Notes under the pieces: generated by a model
What the model saw: only the letters and a program-made list of their open reading frames with translations
Told to the model about the DNA's origin: nothing
The model's database searches: none
NCBI GenBank assembly: GCA_947561715.1
Contig: OX387204.1
Coordinates: forward strand, 2,175,001-2,239,000
Direction of reading: 5' to 3'
DNA length: 64,000 nt
Source of the DNA: Ascidia mentula
Taxonomy: Eukaryota; Chordata; Ascidiacea; Phlebobranchia; Ascidiidae
Translations under genes and position numbers: made by a program
Shown here: positions 1-11,000 of the stretch, one piece after another
How the letters are laid out: the number at the start of each line of letters is the position of its first letter
How positions within the stretch are numbered: the first letter of the stretch is position 1

Positions 1-1876
1 GACAGATTTTTAAAATATATGTTAAAATGTAAATATATTAGTGATCCCTGCTACAAGTTTCACCTAATAACTATACGTCATCGCTCATAAACGACGGGTT
101 AAAATAAGTTTGTTTCAAGTATTTGCGCGGTTGCGTCATAGCAACGTAAAAGCCGGTAGTGGACAGGTCGGTGTAAAGTTGAGGTGGCGATGATGATTTG
201 ACCCCGTATCACCACACACCGAGTTGAAACGGATGTGTGTAAACACGAAGCACATTCTCTATGTATGTTTTGTGTAACGCTATAATCCAATGACACATAT
301 CAAAGTCAGTGAACTGTTTCAACCTAAAAGCTTTGCTTCGTAAACGGATCATAGGGGAAAGGCAATTTTTATCCGAAAGTTTAACAAAACAACATCTTTT
401 GGGTCACAACTAAGCATTGTGACTTGAGGAACAATACTGGAGTGGCATAACTTTATAGGCAGGGTTACCATATATTTCGTGCTTATTTTGGACTTGTGTG
501 CTTTGCTTGTTTGATCATAAAATACAGATTATTGGCATGGTTATGTGGCGCGGTGCTGGAGGTTTGTCGTTGGTAACCCAGGTCATACATAAAACCTAAA
601 AGGCATGTGACAAACCCATTTCCACAATCCACGCACTATAATTGCACTCAACCAATCGTCCATAACAAATTAAGCGCCAGTGGCTGTTTTGTTCCGATTA
701 ATTTTGCACCCGGAACTCGTGAAGTCGTGGGATATAAGTGGAATGCTGTTTTCACTGTAATGCGAGTCTTGGGATGATTCCTTACTTGGTGACCGATCGT
801 TATATGTGGAAAAGCGGTGCTTTCTTTCATTGCTTTTTGTGAATCAGCTGTGATTTTCTCAAACCTTTAAACGCGTATATACCGGGCTTGCTTATCCCAA
901 GTATACACTTCGAAAGGCGTATGATTCACCTATAATTCCCGGTAAATCTGACCGCTTAACATGGCTTGCTTATCTTTAGCCATAAGGACGTAATGCTCAA
1001 AAGCGTCTCTTTTCTTGGACAATTGGAATGAAATCTATTGGCCGACTATCTCGAATTCCCCAATCAATAATGCACGTGTTGCAATGCGACGTAAACACAG
1101 TTTGTAAGTTTAAATTCTCCCGTTTAATTTGCTCATAAATGTTTGATATATGCGTGCGTACGATATGTGCGAAGGGTGCCCACGACCTTACGTGTTTCAA
1201 GGTTGGGCTTATATGTGATTTGCTTTGTAGGCGGTCACAATGGTGACTGTTAATGCATGACAAGCGAACGTGGCCACTTCAGTCTTGGGCTTACGATGAC
1301 AATGTACAATATTTTACTTTTTCTTCCCTCGCTTTTTTGCATGTAATTTATGGGATTTAGTGAATTGGTTGGAATTGTTTACGCACAATGTTGCTTGCTT
1401 TACGCCTCCTATGACCCTCATCAATGGTTCAACAATTAGTAACGCCAGTACGCGTAAGGTGATATGGTATGCCATGTATTACGATGCTGCTGAAGCTTAT
1501 TTTGGGCGCAGACACTTCAAACATTTATTGCAGTTCAAGTAGCAACCGAATCTGCTCGGTCACAATTATGTGGTGAAATAGGCACGACATGAGCTACTGT
1601 TCGCAAATTTAAACCTAATTGTTGCTTTGTAAGAAGCTGAAATATAGCGCTTTGCGTAAGCGATAAGTGTTTTATTACCTAACCTACAAAGAAGGATATA
1701 GCCGACATTTGATGCCCTGATGAGACGTCTCACAGTTTTAACATGTGATAGGAAATCTCTTGTTATAGCCGTTAACCATAATAAGATCCTATTCCATAAA
1801 GTCCAAACACATTGTCAAACCCTTTTGCTCAACACCTCATGTCAGAGCTATAGGACCATCTAAATAATCTTCCCAC
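1..1876. other. No recognised gene; probable intron of the channel gene
   Basis: AT-rich sequence without a recognisable coding exon on either strand. I looked on the minus strand for the next Cys-loop receptor exon (the acidic DEKNQ-type segment and the tryptophan-rich loop that follow the first ligand-binding-domain exon) and did not find it. The stretch is therefore best read as the intron downstream of the exon at 1877-2055. Open frames of 60-88 codons here have no family resemblance and no good splice borders. Confidence 0.4.
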
Positions 1877-2636
1877 CTGTCTGTAGGTAAACCCGACTTG
1901 GATGTTAACGTTGTGTTCGTAGTCCAGTATAGGCGCCATTGTGGCATCGTAGCCGTCCATAAGGTCACTTTTCAGTTGTTGTATTGGAGTTTTCGTGATG
2001 TTCAGAGGGCTGTAAGTCCCTCTCTCCCTCGTTGCTGTTTTCACTACACTGTCGGCTGAAACAAACAAGTTTCCTTGTTAAAAATTTAGTTCTGGTCATT
2101 CTTCGGCAGTAACGTTTTTGTGTATGAATTGTATGTTAAGCAGGTGTGCTTGGTTTGGGGTCGCACTTTGGTTTGTTTTTGTGTCTTCCAGGGTTTAACT
2201 AGGGGTGCTCTGTTCCAGGGGACTGACTCGTTGGGGTGGGTTATGAAAATACTATACATTTATACCAGATTGGGTACGAAAACCAATTAAATGTATGTAT
2301 AATAATCCTTTTAATGACTATTTTGGCATAAATATACGCACAAGATTGGATTGAAACAGTTGGTCGGCAAAAAAAAATTATGTGTTCAAAATGCCAAGAA
2401 ATTATACCCAAATATGGTACGAACATCGTTTTTAAATTATTTTATTTAAAACTGCAATAATAATGCGGGTTTTGTCCGCTATACAAATGCTTCTCACTTT
2501 TGTCGTCTTTTCCCGGCTTCGAGGTTTTCGCTGCGTTCACCAGACCGCTTTTTGTCGCTGTTTTACCCGCGTTTGCGTGTCTCATTTCCGGCAGAACAAG
2601 CGCCAAAAATCCGATGACCCCTGCCAGCAGTCGCAT
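1877..2636 (-). CDS. Cys-loop ligand-gated ion channel subunit, 5' end only
   Basis: Two minus-strand exons: 2636-2498 (start ATG at 2636) and 2055-1877. Exon 1 encodes a typical signal peptide of about 23 residues (MRLLAGVIGFLALVLPEMRH then ANA) and a Lys/Ser-rich linker. It ends after one base of a codon at a GTGAGA donor. Exon 2 follows a TTTGTTTCAG acceptor, supplies the other two bases and ends in phase 0 at a GTGGGA donor. It carries the opening motif of the extracellular domain of pentameric receptors: QQLKSDLMDGYDATMAPILD followed by VNIQVGFTYRQ, matching the family pattern L-x(3-5)-Y-x(4)-P-x(6)-V-x-V. The family forms pentameric channels in the plasma membrane. The absence of the G-P-P-V motif before the strand favours a nicotinic/5-HT3-like over a GABA/glycine-like subunit, but only about 106 residues are visible. 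Later exons are not seen. Confidence 0.68.
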
Positions 2637-3504
2637 CTCGAATGGATCAGTTTTTCTAACTTACATAAACCTACGACAAACAGAACAAGGTCATCAAGTC
2701 ACAAGTTGATATCTTGTGCAGTTACGCCAAGGTGCCATCAAATATGCGTATACACTGCCTTGTAGCTTTCTGCAACAACGCGGAAAGTACCTTCGCAACA
2801 CGCAATTTGTACTCACGCAAAAATGACTTAATCTCCACTTGTGTCTTTCTTCAACCTTGAATACCCTCTGGGCGAAAAAAAACAAGCGGACGAAAAGGAA
2901 AAAAGTCAGATCGCAATAATCATGTTTTTCAGGGAAAAAATGCGCAAAGCTGCTTGTGGCCTCTTTACCAACTCCCAAGTAAAGTCCAATAACCTCGGTT
3001 AGTTCTGATTCTCATTAAACACAGCTTATAATTGTTGTTTCTATTAACCAAACCATACCTGAATGTCGATAAATCGTTTTCCCTGTCATTACTATTTTTT
3101 GACGTCAGAACGGTTGCCAAAAAATATCTGTTAGCAGCATCATTCCAAACGTTTACATTTCAAATATATCATTCAGTGCAAAATGCAACGATTAACTTCT
3201 GTTTTTTCTCACCAAGCAGCAGTGGACGCCTACTGAAATGACTTAAGAGTGAAACTCCAGCTGTGTGAGTAACCGTCAATCTTTCTTCTTTAATTCATCC
3301 TTCGCGTGTCTCGTGGTTTTCCTCTGCGGTTTTGGTCAAATTATTTTTTACGGGGCAATCCTTCTGGTTTGGTGTTCAGCGCAACATGAGTTCCTACCCC
3401 AGATTAATTTGTCTTGGGATTTGTCTGGGCTGCTGTCGAACGTTGTCACGAATGCCGACTGCCGCTTTGCAGGTTTCCTACCGGCTTGGTCTGATACGTG
3501 GTAC

Positions 3505-3624
3505 CTTGTTCATACTAGGACGTGTTTTCTGCACAGTATTAGAGGCGGTTTTGCAGATCAGATCGAGTTGCTTCGTGCATGTTTCAACGAAATTGGTCAA
3601 CATTTTCCTCACTCGCTCACTCTT
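3505..3624 (-). CDS. Doubtful 40-codon exon, unknown protein
   Basis: On the minus strand a 120-base stretch is bordered by an acceptor (CTTTCAG) and a possible donor (AAG then GTACCA), phase 0 at both ends. It reads as a lysine-rich peptide beginning KSERVRKMLTNFVETCTKQL. The reading frame closes shortly after the donor. A second open minus-strand stretch follows in another frame (about 3340-3470) but the gap is too short for a normal intron. I do not recognise the peptide. It could be a real exon of an unknown gene, a decayed copy, or chance. Confidence 0.22.
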
Positions 3625-5747
3625 CTGAAAGTATTCGCTACTTATTATTCAATAATGCTATTTCGCGTAAAAGCTTACGGTTATATGCAGCACATAACCG
3701 TAACCTAACAAAAAGAATATCAAAATACTGCACTTTGATGGAAAAACTCATCACGCATTTCTTTACATTTTCCTGAGATTCAAGCAGTCCACAATACCCC
3801 TTTGGGAATGGTTAGACATGTGTAGCCACTAAACATTTAAGGCCCGCCACATACTCAACTACATTATGGTCAGTTTTACTGCACTTGCTTCTTTGTCGGT
3901 TTAATCAGTTGGCAACTCTTCGCAAAACATTTTTTCCGGACCTAAACATACAACGCCATGCAAAAGTGAAAAAAATAAGTGCTCGAATAAAATTATGCCT
4001 AAGGGGTTGACCGTTACTACTTCCCATCTACTTAACGGCCGGTTGACTTGATAACAGATTTTTGGCACTTTCGCGAGCAGTTTGTGAAACCAAAATTGCG
4101 AAGGTTATGATCAACTTTTGGGGTAATTTTCAATTCACTGTTTCGTTTCCGAACAAAGTAAATATTGCCTAAAGTTCACAGTTGCCTGACTCACAGCAAC
4201 GTGTTCGCCGTTTAGTTGATAACTCCGCCATTTTCTACTCAGCTATTATCGTACGTTCTCGCACAATTGCGGATTGACAAGTATTTCGGCGAAACTGTAG
4301 AAAACTTCCGCTGTTTTTGCAAAATATCGATACTTTGATGCCAACGTTAAAATGTCTCAACGAAGGCAACGTTTAATACCACACTGACTGAATCTCAAGC
4401 GGCAGCAAAACGTTGAAGTCTCCGTTATTTTAAACTCGCGTTAGTAACCCCAGCCCCTTAATTCACGTTCTGTGTTGAACTCTTCGCTACGAGTTAATTA
4501 ATGCCTGACCGCCAGTGACAGGTGACGCGATCACCTCTGTTGTATAATTTTCCCAACCTTCCGCTATACCATCTATACAACTTCCCTTTCCAATACGGTT
4601 TGACACTAAGCTGTCGACGTTGCGCCCTCTTTCCTTTTCTAAAACTTGAATCTGGGATTTTTATCTGTCATTTCAATTCGTGTGCGCTCCATTGCCGTTA
4701 CATGACCGATACCCTGTTCTGCCTTGGTGGAAGTGCGGTTAGACGCCAGCATATGCGCAGAAAATAAAACTTGCTTATATCATACCGACGTTAAATCAGT
4801 TGGAATATGGAAAACAACGCGGTTAAAGCGAATGAAATGTTAAATGCTTAAACAAAAACTGTGTCACAATCACCAGTGACCCCATGTTCAGCAAGCACGT
4901 GTCTTCACAAGTTGAAGCTCGTTTACATCTGCATTTCCTTACGTTCCTTCAAAGATTTTGTAAATTAATTATGAGTGACAAGCTCCTTAATCATCCTTAA
5001 CCTTTCTTTGCACAAATTGACGTCACGACGAAAGAAGTGTGATTCACGATTACGTCACAAAATATCCACCGCATTAGATTGACTATTTTCTTCAAGATTT
5101 GTAAACCGTCATAATTAAATCGTTATTACTGTGCTTTCAAATGCTTCTGGTGTTTAATACATTTTTTAAGACACCGTCACCTCTTACATAAATCAACACA
5201 TGTTGACGTTAGCAAATTTATTGCGACGTTGTTTACCTTTAGTGGAAAAGATAATAACGCATCAAACGTGCAAGTAATATACAAAACAACACTCACATTT
5301 CAAAATTAAATAACCGTGAAACAAATATCTCTCACACCGAGTAGCTTATATGTTGCCTGTATTATGTATCTGAACATTATTGATTTGATTTGACCGACAC
5401 AGCATTTTGGAAGCGTTTGGAAGCGTTCACAGCTTCCTTATCAACAGACAAGTTACCCGTCAAACCTGCGCTATTTCATGCTAAAAGATTGTTTTATCGT
5501 TAGGACGTTTCTGATACATTCGTCAAACCGTGCAACTAAATTTCTATCCTAGAGTCGATACAAGCGGACAAATTTTAAAAGTGTTTAGGTTTAGTCACTG
5601 TAATTTAACGTGAAAGGGTTTTTCGGTATAGGTAAGGTCGTTAAAATACAAACCTCGTTAATGTTGTTACCAGGAGAGCGGCAATTAGGTTTTCGAAATT
5701 AAAGTTGTGTTGAATATCTCAAATACTTTTACAGATATACGTTTTTC

Positions 5748-5850
5748 GCCCACGGCGGGATTTGAACCCGGGATATTCTGGTCACAAATCGCCATCAGGT
5801 TTTATTCTTAGAATGGGTCGGGCACCTTTACCGATGTAGCTAATACTTGC
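5748..5850 (-). repeat. tRNA-derived SINE fragment
   Basis: Read on the minus strand, the element has a D-arm/A-box-like block (TAGCTACATCGGTAAAGG then TGCCCGAC) followed about 60 bases later by a perfect B box (GGTTCAAATCC) inside a T-arm-like stem (CCCGGG...CCCG). These are the internal RNA polymerase III promoter elements of tRNA-derived SINEs. The anticodon arm does not fold well, so it is not a functional tRNA. A related dimeric copy lies at 56390-56640. Confidence 0.6.
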
Positions 5851-8073
5851 TATTTATGGCAAAACATGAGGTGTTGGCTGATAACAGAAGCTCTCACCGC
5901 GTCCGCAGTCGTGCTAAAAACGATCGAATTTAATCTGCATCGCCTGACTGCAAATGAAGAGAAAATGCATTTGCTCTGTAAGAAAACAGTGCATAACTTT
6001 CGCCGCTAAAGGTCAAAGGCTATTAACGTCCAAAGAAAAATTGTTTCCATATCAACTTGCAAAACATGTACTGTGCCGTTCGTGTCATGCTTAAGAATTT
6101 CCGTTATTAAATCCTTAACATTGCCGAGTAGCTCGCTTATAATCTGTTGTCCGCAATAAGTTCGCAACCTTGAGACTCTTTACTGATCCTCTCCGCAATG
6201 CAAATAAACAGTTAGCGGGCCTGGGTATCATTTAATTGCCGTCTTTTATATCGTCTCGTTTATTTCTGGCTCGATCTTCTCGTTATTAATATTGCCTGCA
6301 CTCGCAACCTTAAGGGAGATATTTGCGGTTGTAATTGAAACAGCTGCTCAGACGAATGGAAACCGAACGGTGAACCCGCGTTCCGTCGAAATCCCTCTAC
6401 CCTGGTGAAAACCACACAATTTTCCTCACACACGTCATTTCAGAGCGCAGGCGAACAATATTTGTGATGCCACCGAGGTTGGCTTGCATTTAAAGTTCAT
6501 CTACTTAGTATAAAAGGCTTTCAAGAGGAACTTACTCTGCGTCATTGTGTGCGTATTTATCATCACAATACACCCGGTTTTGACATGGAAGCGACCCGTA
6601 TTTTCGCTCACATGATTCTTAAATCCAAACTCGGTGAATCGACTGTTCATGTATCACGTTTTTTGCATCCAATTGCTGGTGCGTGGTGTTGACTTGCAAA
6701 TTTTACTGTTTGTTTCCACGACTGAGCTGATGCAATTAGTTCCAGATGACGTGATATTTATTGAAGCTTTTGAAAATGGTTGAGATGATTTTGCCGATTA
6801 GTTGTTTCTTGTAAACTTGACGAAGTAAAACATGTGGATTCCTTCTGTGGTAAAAATATACTAACATGATCCTTTCGGATCATTGCGTAATTGTTGCCAC
6901 TACGGGACGTCTGTCTGGTGAGAATGTTGCGGGATAACCAGAACAGCATCACACGTTACTGACATTTCCGTTGTCCTAGTGCAACTTTTCCTGGAAAAGA
7001 GTTTTACAATTCCTTGTAAATTTAGATTGTGTTTTGTGTCGCCATGGAAACCGACAGTAACTTGGCTGATTGGCTGCTGTTTGTTTCCATCACGACAAGT
7101 CATGTTGGTCCCCATGGCCTCGTGATGATGCCCATCAGGAGCCGTCCTTTGACTTTTCTGTTGTGGGTTTTAGGTCAGATCACTGATAGCTGTGGAATGT
7201 ACTCCCAGGCTGTTTGGCATATGAAGTAATGGGTTTGGTCAGCTATGTAAAATAAATAATATTGTTTTGCGGCGATTCGGAATGGCTGTTGGTTTGGCGC
7301 ATCACATTTTCGATTGTGACCAAATGTCAATTTTAAGTTGTTTTTCAGCCATCAAACAAGTGTTAGAAATATCTTGTCGCTCTTTGTGACCAAACCGCGA
7401 GATTTTTTTATGTAAATATGTTTTCAAGGTTGAAGCAGTCACACAACTTGCCAGTAATTTATCTACCAAATTCCATATACCACGGAAAATGAATTTACCA
7501 ATAGTTTGATATCGTTAGCTCTGCTGTTATTTATTTATCAAACAAACATTGCACTACAGCCAACGATATGAGAGTTGTTTCCCATCGATAAAACGATATT
7601 AATCTTGTTTGCCTTTCTATTGGACGAAAGCGTAATCATACACACGTCTTTCTTCACACGTCTTTCTTTTCGATTTGCTTTTCCCAACTGCGGATTTCCG
7701 CGGTTGAACAAAGTGTGCCAAAAAGCCTGCTATCTTCTATCCTAGTCATGAAATATTTAAACTGCGCTGTCTGAAAAGTACAAATAGACGGATTTGGAAC
7801 GTTGAGACGACGACGCATGCGTTTACACTTCAGTTACGTCACGTCACATAGACGTTCGTTTGCGCAACCTTTGGGCCGCAATCCATAATTTATACAAATC
7901 CCCTACCAGATTTCAAAACCTTTTCATTGAAGGACACATAAATACTGCCTTTTTCCTCGATTGTAGTGTTTAAATTTCATGCGTTTTTACTGGTGGCGTT
8001 AAGGTGTCAACCTGGCTAAACACGAGGTGCCTACTTTGGAAAACCATTTTCAACACATCCTATGATCTTTCAG

Positions 8074-11000
8074 ATGGTCCGCGATTGGATGGCCGAAGAA
8101 GTTGGAGGACCAGATGGAAGCGACTTACGCCACCCTCGAGGAATTGGAGGAACATTTCCACAAACTCCAACTCGGAGACCAGAACAACTTCCAAGATCGG
8201 CTCGACACTCTGCAGGTTTGGAATTAACGCCTTCCTGGTCGCTTGCTTTTCTTTCGTACACGCCTCTTAAAAATTCTTGTCGGGTCCGTAGATATCCCTG
8301 ATAGCACACCAAGCTTTTTAAGTGTGGTCGTTTAAACTTATGCATAAAAAGTTTATAACTTTGTTATTTTGGGTTCTTCAAAAAAACATCCTGTTAACGT
8401 GGGTCAAGACATTCAGAAAATGTGCAGTGTTGTTTAAACCATCCACTATGTATGGTTGAAACCATCCAATAAACGTTCTTGAAACCATCCACTGTGTATG
8501 GTTGAAACTATCCAATAAACGTGGTTGAAACCATCCAATATATATGGTTGTTACCATCCAATAAACGTGGTTGAAACCATCTAATAAATATGGTTGTTAG
8601 CATCCAATAAATATGGTTGTTACCATCCAATAAACGTGGTTGAAACCATCTAATAAATATGGTTGAAACCATCCACTGTGTATGGTTGAAACCATCCAAT
8701 AAACGTGGTTGAAACCATCCTGCAGATGGTGGTTGCTGGTTTTGCTGCGCACAACGAGATCATGAAAGCACACGAAGTCGCCAACGAAGTTCGTCGGATT
8801 AATAAACAACTGAAAGAGTGCCAGGGACTCGCCCAGGTTTACAACCAGAGAGAAAGACTGTTTGGCATGCCCGTCACCAACGTAAGTCGCCTGAGTTACA
8901 ATTCCTACATAACATATTTCCCTGTTTATATTTCCCCTAACGACTATTGGAGTGTGACCTATTGAATGCCAGAAGTATTTTGTTTTTGATTGAATTTCTT
9001 TGCAATAATAGCGCTCGTTCTTGTTGATTGCGTTAAAGTACTTTTGAAGTTCTGTAACCTACACCGTTTGTTGTGTTTGCTGTTACAAGTTTGAATCTGG
9101 ATAACAACAGTTGGAATCAGCATAGAATTATACATTTTTTCAATGCGAAATAATGCTGATATGTTTGTCTGTTTTTGAGACGCAACCTCCAACGTTTCAT
9201 CAGACTGGTCTCTTCATCTATGACTCTGTCAATTTTATTTGGTTTTTAAGCCGAGTTACGAAAAAAGTATTTTTTTTTATAATAGTTTGGATAAAAATGT
9301 GAGAAAAGTAATAAAGCAAAATTCTTTTAATAAACCATCAGCACATCAGAACGAAAATGATTTATTTGATGTTGAAAACGTGTTTGAAAATCGCGTCAAA
9401 TTTGTCAAATTTATTGATTTATCAGGCGCCATCAAGCGAAACCCTTGAAAGAAGAAATAAAATTTTTATATAATTATAAACGCGTCTTCGCCAACCTTTC
9501 CTGATAAGAAACACGTGTCTATCGCATGATTCACGTAATGTTTCAATCTCCACATTCGATAACCCCTCTTCAAATGGGTCGATACTGATAAAAATATTGA
9601 AATAGACAGCTGGTTTTGTTTGTATGCTGATTATTTTTTCCGGTTGTAAACAAAATACAAGCGCCACTCAGACCCTCGCACGTTGTCGTCGCAAATATTG
9701 CCGGAAACGGCGAGTCACCCAGCCCCTCAAAGGCAAAGTAAATTTGTTACAGTAAAATATTAAGCGTTGACACTTACCGATAACGACGCAATCAAACCAG
9801 CATCTTGTTATTTCTGAAACTTTTTTTAATGGGTTTCCAATCTCAGTATTTCTTGGAAAAATTGTAACGAAGAGGCCTTTCGCGTGTCCTGAGAGCGTTG
9901 ATACAATCTTATAAGTAACTCGGCTTTTGAACCAATACATTCCGATCCTCTCAGTAAGGTGGTCGTTGATTGGTCGAAACGATACGTTTAGGCTCCGCCC
10001 TAAATCCAGTTTTTTTCGAGCGCAACTCAGTTTACTCTTGCTTTCAGTAGAACCGCGAATGATTGTTGGCGTATTGTGACGTCAACAACCGTTCGCCGTT
10101 GTACCGAGTGTTGCCACCAGGCGCATATGACGTCACAGTCTTCAATACGTCACTAGAGTCACCCAACTAAATTGCTGTCAAGTAGAGGAACATTAGATTT
10201 TTAAGCTACGCTGTTTGCTTCAAACTTGTTTAAATTTGTTTGCAGCTTATCACAAGCCACTGTATTGTTGTGTTTATTTTATCACGTGAAATTCATTAAA
10301 TTCATAATTTTTTTTACCGTATCATATCCTGTGTCAATTTTCAAACAAACATTGTAGAGTTGGTTTTGTCGACTATTTTTTTTAAGTAGCTGGCACTCCA
10401 TGTATTGACATTCCCTGTTTTCTGTTCGTGCTTTAGTAGATTGTGTTTCGTCCTAGATATAATAATCCATCTTGTTTTGATCATTCATTTTCATGCTCAT
10501 TTCATCAATCATGCCATCATCGACCCATCCTTCCAACATCTAACCAACGCGACGTGATCTGCCACGTCACTGTGACGTAATACGGGTGTGACGCAACGCA
10601 GTATGATAAACTGAGTAAGCTGGTGAAAGATTTCCAACCGTATCGCGACCTATGGACGACCACCTCTGATTGGATCAGATGGCACGAGTCATGGATGAAT
10701 GACCCTCTGACGTCGATCGACGCCGAACAACTGGAGCGGAGCGTGAATGACAGCTTCAGGGTGCTGCACAAGTGCGCCAAGCAGTTCAAGGAGATTCCCG
10801 GTCGGTTTTTGCATATGATTTTTGTGCGAACAACACCTAAGTTGCTTTTGTGTGTGGAATTTGGTCATATGTCATTTTGGTCATTTGGTCATATGTAAGG
10901 TACCAGCGCCTACGTCTACTAAAATCCTTTCCAGGGGATTTTTTGGGCAATTTTGTAAAGGACAGTTTTTTTTATTTCTTTAAAAAGAACTCTTAAAAAC

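Larger units (their letters stand above)
2637..8073. other. 5.4 kb without a firm gene
   Basis: Upstream (5') of the minus-strand channel gene and upstream of the first recognised dynein exon. It should contain the channel promoter. I see no exon of the missing dynein N-terminus. The only structured items are a tRNA-like SINE near 5748-5850, a doubtful minus-strand exon at 3505-3624, and scattered TGACGTCA-like (CRE-like) words, for example around 7835-7850. A 147-codon plus-strand frame at 3265-3708 lies opposite the doubtful exon and has no recognisable domain. Confidence 0.4.

Noticed and set aside
3265..3708. 147-codon plus-strand frame with hydrophobic start
   Set aside because: Hydrophobicity comes from T-rich sequence; no family match, poor start context, and a competing open frame on the other strand.
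5748..5850. Functional tRNA gene
   Set aside because: A and B boxes are present, but the acceptor and anticodon stems do not pair; a SINE is the better reading.
8432..8720. CRISPR-like direct repeats
   Set aside because: Contiguous 23-bp tandem units without unique spacers, inside an intron of a eukaryotic gene; a minisatellite.
9180..9215. Hammerhead motif around CTGATGA on the minus strand
   Set aside because: No stem II plus GAAA arrangement follows; only the seven-base word matches.
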